A DNA stretch of 64,000 bases from Winogradskya consettensis (GTDB lineage Bacteria; Actinomycetota; Actinomycetes; Mycobacteriales; Micromonosporaceae): NCBI RefSeq assembly GCF_018332715.1, contig NZ_BOQP01000048.1, positions 1 to 64,000 of the forward strand. Direction: 5' to 3'. Position 1 is the first letter of the stretch, and the number at the start of each line of letters is the position of its first letter. Shown here piece by piece: positions 44,195 to 51,778 of the stretch. Under the pieces are notes generated by a model, which was given only the letters and a program-made list of their open reading frames with translations, did not search any database and was not told the origin of the DNA. The position numbers were made by a program, and so were the translations under genes.

Positions 44195-44584
44195 TCAGAT
44201 CTCGGGAACCGGCTCCGGCTCCAGACTGGCCAGGCCCTCCCGCAGGTGACGGTTGTGCCGCGGCTCCTGCTTCGACTTCGCATCGTCGAGCTTGCGCCGC
44301 AGATCGTCACGAACGTCGTTCAGCGCGGCGTGCAGATCTTCCTCACCCGACGTCGTCACGATCGTCTGCCGACCGGCGATGAAACACTCCAGGGTGACCT
44401 TCTGCCCCTTGGCGGCCCGGTCCTTGACCGAGATCTCCAGGGCGGTGGTCTCCGCGGGAAACGACGCCAGCCGAGCATCGAGCGTGGCGAACTGCTCGGC
44501 GATCCAGTTCACATCACCCAGCGAAAATCCGCCCCCAGTACGCAAACACTGGTCAACGGTGGCCGGCTCTGCCTGGACACTCAT
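44195..44584 (-). CDS. HPF/RaiA-like ribosome-associated protein
   Basis: A 129-residue protein with an S30AE-like fold: VNWIAEQFATLDARLASFPAE, LEISVKDRAAKGQKVTLECFIAGRQTIVT and DLHAALNDVRDDLRRKLDD follow the HPF pattern of strands and two helices. It lacks the C-terminal dimerisation domain of long HPF, so it is a short form with a charged tail (SKQEPRHNRHLREG). If functional it would bind the decoding centre of idle ribosomes. The ATG at 44584 has GGAGGGAG upstream. A strong terminator follows. Confidence 0.72.
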   Translation of the reverse strand: MSVQAEPATVDQCLRTGGGFSLGDVNWIAEQFATLDARLASFPAETTALEISVKDRAAKGQKVTLECFIAGRQTIVTTSGEEDLHAALNDVRDDLRRKLDDAKSKQEPRHNRHLREGLASLEPEPVPEI

Positions 44585-44981
44585 CCGTGGTCTCCCTCCG
44601 TTGGGACTGTTGCTACCCGGGTCCCTACCCGCTTTGTCCGCTCTTCACTCCCCGCATCTCACTCCTCCGGTCAACCCCAGTGTCAGACTTCCGTCCCACA
44701 CCCTCCGGCGCATCGACAAAACCCCATCTCACGGGCGCCTGCGAGTTTGCGTGAACGCTTCCGCCCGCCGGCTCGTGTTGGAAGTGGTCGGCACGCTCAG
44801 CAACACTCGATCCGGGCGCGGTCGAACCGCGTCGGCGACGCTCACTGTGGGCGGCTGCCGACACGCTCGGCAACGCTCGCCGTGGGCCGCTGCCGACACG
44901 CTCGGCAACGCTCGTCATGGGGTGGCTGCCGACACGCTCGGCGACATTTCGTCCCGGGCGGTTCGCCGAGGGGGAGGCATC
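44585..44981. other. 397-bp gap upstream of the type VII-associated operon
   Basis: No gene is supported. The right half (about 44785-44965) is a degenerate ~35-bp repeat; the left half holds the HPF-like promoter and AT-poor sequence. A GGGGGAGG ribosome site at the right edge belongs to the gene at 44982. Confidence 0.6.
44831..44965. repeat. Degenerate ~35-bp tandem repeats
   Basis: Four units containing CTGCCGACACGCTCGGCAACG with variable middles start near 44831, 44866, 44901 and 44937; a weaker one precedes them near 44789. The ribosome site of the downstream gene lies directly after the array. Confidence 0.8.
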
Positions 44982-45356
44982 ATGCCGGACGGCGTGCAGA
45001 TCCGCACCGACCAGGTCACCGACTTCGCCACGGGCATCCGCGCCGACGCGGCCGACGGCTTCCGCTCCGCCGCCTCCCGAGCCGCCGCCCTCCACCACCA
45101 CGGCGTCGTCTTCGCCACCGCCATCCCCGGCGACGCCACCCTGCTGGCCAAACAGCGCTACGCCCAGGTCCTCGAGAACACCGAAGCCAACCTCCGCGAA
45201 TTCCGCCGCGCCGCCGCCCTCTTCGCCGAAGCAGCCGAACAGATCGCCCAGGGCTTCGCCACCGCCGACCTCACCACGGACCAGGCCCAGAAACAGATCG
45301 AATCCCTCCTGGCCCACCACGAAACCCTCCCACCCCTGCACGAAGGACAGCAGTGA
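44982..45356 (+). CDS. Small helical protein of a type VII-associated operon
   Basis: A 124-residue all-helical protein (IRTDQVTDFATGIRADAADGFRSAAS, then TEANLREFRRAAALFAEAAEQIAQGF). Length and pattern suit WXG100- or EspC-like type VII secretion substrates or chaperones, although a clear W-x-G is not present. The ATG at 44982 has an excellent GGGGGAGG site, which decides the start; the frame is open upstream through the repeats. The stop codon shares one base with the next ATG (TGATG). Confidence 0.7.
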   Translation: MPDGVQIRTDQVTDFATGIRADAADGFRSAASRAAALHHHGVVFATAIPGDATLLAKQRYAQVLENTEANLREFRRAAALFAEAAEQIAQGFATADLTTDQAQKQIESLLAHHETLPPLHEGQQ

Positions 45357-46495
45357 TGCCCCCCGCCCCCTGGGAGTCCTACACCCTCCCCGACATCTGG
45401 AAAATGCTCCGCCACGAAAGCACCTGCGACGGAGCCGACCGAATCCTCGACTGGGACGCCCTCACCCACGACGTCCGAACCCAGCACCGCCGCCTGAAAG
45501 AAGCAAGGGAAGAACTAGCCGCCGCCTGGCCCCCCGACAAAAACACCTCCGCCCGAACCTTCCTCGACCACATCGACATCCTCACCACCGCCATGCAACA
45601 AACCCTCACCCGAGCCGAAGACACCCGAGCCGGCCTCCGCGGCATCATCGAAGCAATCTCCGAAGCCCAACTAACCGTCCAACCCCTCATCGAACAACGC
45701 GCAACAATCACCAACGACCTCATCCCCCGCTGGGCCGACCACGCCGAAGACGAATACGACGCCCAAGCCCAGCAAGCAATGAAAAAAGCCGAACTCGCCA
45801 TCGCCGACCACACCGCCCAACTCCAACCACCAGAGCTTTTCTTCATGAGGACGGATCGGGCCGTTACAGGGACGGAGGTCGGGGGCAACAGCCCTGGCCG
45901 GGAGATCAGCACAGGACCTACGGGCTCTTCTGGGACGTCCATCTCGGACTCTCTACGGGCAACTCCTATCCCGGTCCCTGTCCCGCATGATCCTCCGCCA
46001 GCAACAATTGGCCAGGACGGTTCTTCGTCTATTGATGGCCCCGGGTTGTCCGGCGCGGTCACGCCTATAGCACCGATTGAAGGCGTCCTCGGCCCTCCGA
46101 TAAGTTCGGGAGGCGGAATTTCTGGCGGCGGCGCTCTACCGGGGAGCGTCGTTGGTGGAGGGCCGTTCGGCTTTCCCGGCGCCGTTCCTGGAAATTTGAC
46201 GGTTCCGCCCAGGCGACAGCCCAGCCCGACTGGCCGCCATAGCCTTCCCGTCAAGAAGGCACTGCCCTCCGGCGCGGTGATCGGCTCGGCCAACGCTGCC
46301 ACTGGCACTTCAGGGTTGATCGGTCAGCCTCATCCTCCCCGCTCCGACCGTAAGCAGCGCGGGACCGAGGCAGCAATCCAAGGCAAAACCGATCAAACTT
46401 GGGACGTCCTGGAAGGCGTGGTTCCGGTCATCCGGCCACGGCGTCGCAGGCATGAGCACGGACCCGGCCCTGGCGTCATCGGATACGACCGTTGA
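45356..46495 (+). CDS. PPE/WXG-like protein with Gly/Pro-rich C-terminus
   Basis: A 379-residue protein. The first ~160 residues are helical, with W-containing segments (PPAPWESYTLPDIWKML and ELAAAWPPDKN), like type VII secretion N-domains. The last ~215 are low-complexity Gly/Pro/Ser-rich with a basic end (RPRRRRHEHG). Codon choice changes sharply near 45840: before it, third positions are almost all C with many A-rich codons; after it, use is more mixed. That may mark a junction between two sources. It is coupled to the mycosin gene by a TTGA overlap. Confidence 0.7.
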   Translation: MPPAPWESYTLPDIWKMLRHESTCDGADRILDWDALTHDVRTQHRRLKEAREELAAAWPPDKNTSARTFLDHIDILTTAMQQTLTRAEDTRAGLRGIIEAISEAQLTVQPLIEQRATITNDLIPRWADHAEDEYDAQAQQAMKKAELAIADHTAQLQPPELFFMRTDRAVTGTEVGGNSPGREISTGPTGSSGTSISDSLRATPIPVPVPHDPPPATIGQDGSSSIDGPGLSGAVTPIAPIEGVLGPPISSGGGISGGGALPGSVVGGGPFGFPGAVPGNLTVPPRRQPSPTGRHSLPVKKALPSGAVIGSANAATGTSGLIGQPHPPRSDRKQRGTEAAIQGKTDQTWDVLEGVVPVIRPRRRRHEHGPGPGVIGYDR

Positions 46496-47598
46496 GACTT
46501 GTCACTCGCGCAGCTCGTATCACCTTCGCTACCGCAGCAGTAGCGTCTCTCCTCGGGTGGACCTCAGCACCAGCAGCCGCCGACTCGATCAGAAAACGGC
46601 AGTGGCATATCGCCGATCTGGACCTTTCCAAGGCTCACCACATCAGCCGTGGTGACGGAGTCATAGTCGCAGTCATCGACTCAGGAGTCGACGCCGACCA
46701 TCGCGACTTGGCGGGAGCGGTGTTGCCCGGTGAAGACTTGGTGAATGATGGCCAGGACGGCCGTTCGGATCTCGACGGTCACGGAACCCAGATGGCTGGA
46801 ATCATCGCCGCGCACGGCCACGGAGACAGCAGCGGAATTCTAGGAATCGCGCCGGAGGCCAAAATCCTTCCCGTCAGGCTTTCCATAAACACCTTTGGGA
46901 CGAGCGGCGAATCGGTAAAGGCCGTTGCTTTCGCACAGAAGAACGACGCCAGAGTGATCAACATGTCGTTCGGCGGCGCCGACGATGCTCCCGTTCAGGC
47001 TGCGATCAGAGCCGCCCTTGCCGCAGATATCGTAGTTGTCGCCTCGTCAGGCAACCGCGGTGAGGCCGGCGATGACTTCCCCGGCAGATATCCGGAGGTT
47101 TTGACGGTTGGAGCTACGGATCAGGCCGGCAAAATCGCCAGCTTCTCCGTTACCGGGCCGCAGGTTGACCTCACCGCTCCCGGGGTCGACATCGTTACGA
47201 CCGGAATTAATAGTTCCGGCTATTACCAGGGCAGCGGGACGAGCGAGGCCACTGCGGTGGTGAGTGGGGCTGCGGCTTTGGTTCGGGCGCGTTTTCCGGA
47301 GCTCAGTGCTGCCGAGGTTGTTCATAGGCTGACCGCGACCGCCGTGGATGCGGGCGCCCCCGGCCGCGATGACAGCTACGGTTACGGCCGGCTCGACATT
47401 GTCGCGGCCCTCACCGCCGACATTCCCGCCGCACCAGCCACGGCGCACTCCGAATCCAACCCGCCGTCCACTGCAGAGGCACTCCCCCAGCCGATCCCGA
47501 AGCGGACCTCGCCGCTCCTCCTAACCGGAATCGCCGCCGCGGTCGTGCTGATCCTGGGCGGCCTGATCGTGACCCTCATGCTGAGACGACGCCGCTGA
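46492..47598 (+). CDS. Mycosin-like type VII-associated subtilisin protease
   Basis: A 368-residue S8 protease with a signal peptide (RAARITFATAAVASLLGWTSAPAAA). The catalytic triad is complete: VAVIDSGVD (Asp63), DGHGTQMAG (His97), GSGTSEAT (Ser251). A C-terminal membrane helix (about 341-363) ends in RRRR, the mycosin arrangement, with the protease outside the membrane. In ESX systems mycosins are needed for secretion. The start is a TTG overlapping the previous stop codon. Base composition here is less GC-rich than flanking genes, hinting at different origin. No EccB/C/D core genes are in the window. Confidence 0.88.
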   Translation: MRLVTRAARITFATAAVASLLGWTSAPAAADSIRKRQWHIADLDLSKAHHISRGDGVIVAVIDSGVDADHRDLAGAVLPGEDLVNDGQDGRSDLDGHGTQMAGIIAAHGHGDSSGILGIAPEAKILPVRLSINTFGTSGESVKAVAFAQKNDARVINMSFGGADDAPVQAAIRAALAADIVVVASSGNRGEAGDDFPGRYPEVLTVGATDQAGKIASFSVTGPQVDLTAPGVDIVTTGINSSGYYQGSGTSEATAVVSGAAALVRARFPELSAAEVVHRLTATAVDAGAPGRDDSYGYGRLDIVAALTADIPAAPATAHSESNPPSTAEALPQPIPKRTSPLLLTGIAAAVVLILGGLIVTLMLRRRR

Positions 47599-47608
47599 CC
47601 ATCCGAAC

Positions 47609-48244
47609 TCAGCGCCGGTTCCCCAGCCCGATCATGGCCGTATGCACCTGATCCATCGTCATCGGCGGAACCGTAAGGGAATGAGCCGCCGAAGCCCTCA
47701 ACCCGTCAAGGGTGATGCCCAGAGCGCGGCGCCAAGCTTCCGGGGCGATGCCCGCCGTAGCCCGCAGGATCATGGAAGTCGACCAGAAGACGTACGCCAG
47801 GTCGGCTGCAGTGAAGTCAGCCCGCAATGCTCCCGCACGCTGGGCACGGTCCACGAGTTCCTGGGAGCTGATCATCTGGGCGTCGCAGATGCGGGTCAGT
47901 TCGGCGGCGTCCGGGAAGCGCCGGCTGACCGCGTCGTTGAGGGCGAGGTCGCTGGCCTGGAGTTCGCACAGCAGAGTGACATAGCGGGCGAAAGCGTCCC
48001 ACGGATCCTGTATCGCCGACGCCTCGGTGAGGGCGTCGCGGACTCGGGATTCGACGAGGGCGGGCATGACCGCGTCGATGAGGGCGTCGCGGCCGCCGAA
48101 GCGGTTGTAGAGGGTGCCGGGGCTGACGCCGGCGCGTTTGGCGATCTCCTCGAGTGGCACCTGCAGGCCCTGCTCGCGGAACGCCTCGGTTGCCGCTGCC
48201 ACCAGTCGTTCCTGGTTGCGCTGCGCGTCGCTCCGTAATTTCAC
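47609..48244 (-). CDS. TetR-family regulator
   Basis: A 211-residue repressor. Residues 8-55 are the TetR helix-turn-helix (RLVAAATEAFREQGLQVPLEEIAKRAG, then VSPGTLYNRFGGRDALIDAV). The C-terminal domain is helical and specific. It is divergent from an SDR gene, with a large inverted repeat between them, so it likely represses both that gene and itself. Ligand is unknown. Confidence 0.92.
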   Translation of the reverse strand: MKLRSDAQRNQERLVAAATEAFREQGLQVPLEEIAKRAGVSPGTLYNRFGGRDALIDAVMPALVESRVRDALTEASAIQDPWDAFARYVTLLCELQASDLALNDAVSRRFPDAAELTRICDAQMISSQELVDRAQRAGALRADFTAADLAYVFWSTSMILRATAGIAPEAWRRALGITLDGLRASAAHSLTVPPMTMDQVHTAMIGLGNRR

Positions 48245-48261
48245 GCCCCAAGACTACGTGC

Positions 48262-48319
48262 CCTTAAGTTGACGACGCCCTCAAGTTCGTCGTAAGTTGA
48301 GGGCGTCGTCAAGTTAAGG
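48262..48319. promoter_or_regulatory. Large inverted repeat (TetR operator candidate)
   Basis: Arms 48262-48284 and 48297-48319 (23 bases each) are complementary with a single mismatch; the spacer is 12 bases. Internal half-site words (TCAAGTT, AAGTTGA) recur several times. The right arm includes part of the AAGGAG ribosome site of the SDR gene, so bound repressor or an RNA hairpin could block translation too. Confidence 0.8.
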
Positions 48320-48328
48320 AGCAGCGTC

Positions 48329-49039
48329 ATGAGCAGGACCGTTGTTGTCTTCGGGGCCGGGACCGGTCTCGGGCAGGCCGTCGCGCACCGTTTCGGGCGA
48401 GAGGGGTATCGGGTCGCGCTGGTCGCCCGCAATAGGGACCGGTTGGAAAAACTGGCCGCCGAGCTGGCCGGGCAGGGCGTGGACGCTGCGGCTTTCGTCG
48501 CCGACCTTTCGCGTACGCCCGAAGTCCCCGACCTGATCGCCCAGGTCAAGCGCCACTTCGGCAGCATCGACGCGATCGAGTACGCCCCTATCACCACGGA
48601 GGGCTTCGTTCCGGCTGCGTCCCTGGACGCGGCGACGATGCAGCACTACGTGAACCTGTACCTGCTCACGCCGATCGAGATCGTCCGCGCGGTCCTGCCC
48701 GACATGCTGGACCGCGGCGATGGCGCCATCCTGCTCGGCCAGGGTGTTTCGGCGATCCATCCGATGGCGAACCTCAGCGGCGTCGGCCCGGCGATGGCCG
48801 CGGCCCGCAACTACCTGCAGGCCCTGCACGCCGAGGTCGCGGACAAGGGCGTCTATGCCGGGGCCATCCACGTCGCCGGCATCGTCCTGGGCAGCGCCGG
48901 CCACACCGCCATGACCAGCGGCACCCTCGCCGGCGATCTCGACCTGTCCCACGTTCCACGGATCGAGCCCGACGAGATCGCGGACGCGTTCTGGGATCTG
49001 CTCACCAGGCGCGACCGTTTCGAGCGCCAGCTTCCCTGA
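48329..49039 (+). CDS. SDR-family protein lacking the catalytic Tyr/Lys
   Basis: A 236-residue Rossmann protein. The cofactor loop is GAGTGLG, with VADLSRTPEVPDL following. At the position where the Y-x-x-x-K active site should fall, after GVSAIHPMANLSG, the sequence reads VGPAMAAARN, so both Tyr and Lys are absent. It may be a non-catalytic sensor or use an unusual site, but the family context still suggests small-molecule binding. AAGGAG lies nine bases before the ATG. Regulation by the divergent TetR gene is very likely. Confidence 0.82.
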   Translation: MSRTVVVFGAGTGLGQAVAHRFGREGYRVALVARNRDRLEKLAAELAGQGVDAAAFVADLSRTPEVPDLIAQVKRHFGSIDAIEYAPITTEGFVPAASLDAATMQHYVNLYLLTPIEIVRAVLPDMLDRGDGAILLGQGVSAIHPMANLSGVGPAMAAARNYLQALHAEVADKGVYAGAIHVAGIVLGSAGHTAMTSGTLAGDLDLSHVPRIEPDEIADAFWDLLTRRDRFERQLP

Positions 49040-49136
49040 ATCGGGAGGAACCGTCCTCGATGGGTAATCGGTTACGGGTGGTAGGTGTCACTTTGTCCCC
49101 CGCACACGAATGCCCCGGCGCGTCGTTGACTCGGGC

Positions 49137-49403
49137 ATGGAAACACAGGCGCAAATTCTCGACACATCACTGCTGGCCTGGGACAAGGAGGCCGCGTCGG
49201 GCGAGGACAACGTCCCCGCCGACCTGACCTGGGGCACGATCAGGCTCGGCGTCGAAGCGCTGCAGCGCAAGGCGGAGGTGCTGATCGAGCTGTCGGAGAA
49301 ATTCCCATCGGTCCAGGCCGTCCTCAGCATGGACGAGCAGTACCAGGAGGGCGTGGACCTCGCACACGACCTGGTGGGCCGCGACCACAAAGTCCGCGTC
49401 TGA
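49137..49403 (+). CDS. Small hypothetical protein
   Basis: An 88-residue protein of unknown function, mainly helical and acidic (LLAWDKEAASGEDNVPADLTWG, then RKAEVLIELSEKF and a charged end). It has no membrane or signal segment. The ATG at 49137 lacks a good ribosome site. Its stop codon lies in the first copy of a 26-bp tandem duplication whose second copy contains the lexA stop codon. It is convergent with lexA. Confidence 0.55.
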   Translation: METQAQILDTSLLAWDKEAASGEDNVPADLTWGTIRLGVEALQRKAEVLIELSEKFPSVQAVLSMDEQYQEGVDLAHDLVGRDHKVRV

Positions 49404-49443
49404 CCCTCACGGCAACCGTCCGCGTCCAACCCTTACGGCAACC
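49392..49443. repeat. 26-bp tandem duplication linking two convergent stop codons
   Basis: 49392-49417 and 49418-49443 match with three differences (both start GTCCGCGTC and end ACGGCAACC). The first copy contains the stop of the 88-residue gene, the second the stop of lexA. Confidence 0.85.
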
Positions 49444-50062
49444 GCCGCAGAACGCAGACCACCTTGCCGAGGATGATCGCGTCGTCGCCCGGGATGACGT
49501 CGAAGAGCGGGTTGCGGGGCTCGAGCTCGACATGCCCGTCGCGCCGCTGGAAGACCTTGGTCGTGGCCTCGTCGTCGATCAGCGCGACCACGATGTCGCC
49601 GTTCTCGGCGGTCTGCTCGCGGCGCACGATCACCACATCACCGTCCGCGATCGCCGCCTCGATCATGGACTCACCCTTGACCCGCAGGGCGAACAGCTCG
49701 CCTCCCCGGCCCACGAAGCTCTCGGGAAGCGCGAGCTCCTCCTCGATCACCTGGTCGGCCAGGAGCGGCACACCCGCGGCCACCGTGCCGAGCAACGGAA
49801 CCTGAACCGCGCCGGCCCGCCCGGGCTGCGGTGAGAACGACTCGCGGGCATCCACCGCACGCGGCGAGTGGGCCTCGCGACGCAGCAGCCCCCGCGCCTC
49901 CAACGCCTTCAGGTGGTGCGTCACGGTCGAGGGAGACCGCAGGCCGACAGCAGCGGCGATCTCCCTGACCGTGGGCGGATATCCACGCTCGTGCACCAGC
50001 CTCTGCACCACATCCAGGATGCGTCGTTGCCGGCCACTGACCGCGGAATCCTCGTCGACCAT
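49433..50062 (-). CDS. lexA: LexA SOS repressor
   Basis: A 209-residue repressor of DNA-damage genes. The winged helix domain (about 1-65) has GYPPTVREIAAAVGLRSPSTVTHHL. The autocleavage site is VAAGVP (Ala96-Gly97), with Ser132 in GESM and Lys169 in ATTKVF as the catalytic dyad. All key residues are intact. An SOS-box-like site lies upstream (50084-50097), consistent with self-repression. The 3' end is in a 26-bp duplication. Confidence 0.97.
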   Translation of the reverse strand: MVDEDSAVSGRQRRILDVVQRLVHERGYPPTVREIAAAVGLRSPSTVTHHLKALEARGLLRREAHSPRAVDARESFSPQPGRAGAVQVPLLGTVAAGVPLLADQVIEEELALPESFVGRGGELFALRVKGESMIEAAIADGDVVIVRREQTAENGDIVVALIDDEATTKVFQRRDGHVELEPRNPLFDVIPGDDAIILGKVVCVLRRLP

Positions 50063-50083
50063 GCGGTAACCCTACCGCAAAAA

Positions 50084-50097
50084 CGAACATGTGTACG
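50084..50097. promoter_or_regulatory. SOS box upstream of lexA
   Basis: CGAACATGTGTACG is one base away from the CGAAC-N4-GTTCG palindrome used by actinobacterial and Bacillus-type LexA. It lies 22 bases before the lexA start. Confidence 0.65.
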
Positions 50098-50107
50098 AAC
50101 GGATACC

Positions 50108-51685
50108 CTACACCTCGAAGCGCGTCCGCCGGCGGCGGACCAGCAGGACACCGCCCGCGATCAGCACGACTCCGGTGAGAACGATCAGCGTGGTGGACGG
50201 CCCGGTCACGGGTAGACCACCACCGCCGCCGGAACCGCCCTCATCGGCGACGACCGGGGGCGTGGTGGCGGCGGGAGGTGAGGTGGCCACGGGAGACGAG
50301 GTGGCCGGGGATGCTGCGGGCGGAGGATTCAGGACCAGGGTCGTACCGTTGTTGGCCTGATCGTCGTAGCTCTCGTATTGCACCAGGTCGACTCGGACCG
50401 TCCCCTTGGCAGTGGTGATGAGCTTGTCGATCCGCAGCCCGATGTCGAAGGTGACGGTCTCGCCGGGCAGAGTGAAGACATCCGAGGTCGAGCAGAAGAC
50501 GGTCGCCTTGTTGTAGGAGAAACAATGCTCCGGCAGGCCGGTGGCCGTCGTTCCCGGGGGCAGGGCGAATTCGACAGTGCTGGGCCGCACGATGAACTGG
50601 CCGGCGTTGTGGACGCCGACCGTGGCCGTCACCACGTCGCCTTTCCTGCCACGGATCGGGGACTTCGCGTACGCGGCGGTGTCGGTCTTGCCGGTGGCGG
50701 CCGCGTCAGCCATGATACATTTCGAGGACGAATTGTTCGGGTACTTCCAGTAGTCCTGGTCGACCTGTTCGACCTGCGGTCCCGTGGAGTCGGGTGCCGA
50801 GTCGATCCGCAACGCGCCACCGCTGCCGTGCGTACCCGTCACGGATTTGTGCTCCGTAACGGTGTCCCAGGTGAAGCCGAAACTGAGCTCGCCGAACTGC
50901 TCGACGTCCGCGCGTACGGTCATCGGCAGCCGCACTGTATAGGTCTTGCCCGGCGCCAGGTCCTGGTCGAAGACGCATTGTTTGGGCAGGGCGAAGCCGG
51001 GGTCGTAGACACAATTGCTGTAGAGTTCGGCCGGCTTCGGCGGGGCCAGCACCAGCTTCGCCGTCGGATCGTCGAAGGTGAGCACCGCGCGGCGAATGGT
51101 GTAGGTGCCGTCGACCGCCGCCGAGAACGGGACCTCAACGGTTTTGCCGGGCCCGATCCGGATGCGCTCCGCCGGGCGGGTGCCGACCGCCGCGAAATTG
51201 ACGTTCTCGACGACGCGATAGGTGTTCACCGCCGACACCGGCTCGATGTTGCTGCCGCTCAGCGTGACGGTGACGCGCACCGTTTCACCGGGCTTGGCAT
51301 CCGAGGTGGGCGAGAGAAAAATGCCGATGCCCATGTCGTAGGGCTTCGCCGCGGTCAGCGCCAGTTTCGCACTGCCCTGGCAGACGACCTCGGTACCGCT
51401 TCGCGAGCACGTCGGGTTCTCGTGCGGGTAGACGTAGCCATGCTCCCCCGCCGTCGACCACGTCCATTTCGGATCCTGGACGACCGTGTCGGCGGTCGTG
51501 TGCACGGTTGTCCCGGTGCCCATGCCGATCTCGGTGCCGGACCGGCCCACACCCATCAGGGTGCCGTTGTAGCGGGGCGTCATGGTGATATCTGCCGCGG
51601 CGGCCATGGCCGGAGCGGGAATGGTCAAAGCCATGACAGCCGCGGCGAGCGCCGCGCAGGCCATGCGTACCGGTCTGAATCGCAT
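50108..51685 (-). CDS. LPxTG-anchored surface protein
   Basis: A 525-residue exported protein. A Sec signal peptide (MRFRPVRMACAALAAAVMA, cleavage after APAMA) opens it. The mature part is beta-rich, with probable immunoglobulin-like domains (ETVRVTVTLSGSN, KTYTVRLPMTVRAD, VTATVGVHNAGQF). The C-terminus has a proline-rich spacer, then LPVTG, a hydrophobic stretch and RRRRTR, a complete sortase signal. So it is probably linked to peptidoglycan. The ATG at 51685 is used. Ligand and function are unknown. Confidence 0.82.
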   Translation of the reverse strand: MRFRPVRMACAALAAAVMALTIPAPAMAAAADITMTPRYNGTLMGVGRSGTEIGMGTGTTVHTTADTVVQDPKWTWSTAGEHGYVYPHENPTCSRSGTEVVCQGSAKLALTAAKPYDMGIGIFLSPTSDAKPGETVRVTVTLSGSNIEPVSAVNTYRVVENVNFAAVGTRPAERIRIGPGKTVEVPFSAAVDGTYTIRRAVLTFDDPTAKLVLAPPKPAELYSNCVYDPGFALPKQCVFDQDLAPGKTYTVRLPMTVRADVEQFGELSFGFTWDTVTEHKSVTGTHGSGGALRIDSAPDSTGPQVEQVDQDYWKYPNNSSSKCIMADAAATGKTDTAAYAKSPIRGRKGDVVTATVGVHNAGQFIVRPSTVEFALPPGTTATGLPEHCFSYNKATVFCSTSDVFTLPGETVTFDIGLRIDKLITTAKGTVRVDLVQYESYDDQANNGTTLVLNPPPAASPATSSPVATSPPAATTPPVVADEGGSGGGGGLPVTGPSTTLIVLTGVVLIAGGVLLVRRRRTRFEV

Positions 51686-51778
51686 CGATCTTCTTTCCCC
51701 GTGGATGATCGATGCACAGTAATGGATTTCGGTGAACTTCGGGGGCGCCGCTACCTGGCGCGACGCCCCCCGGCAAGC

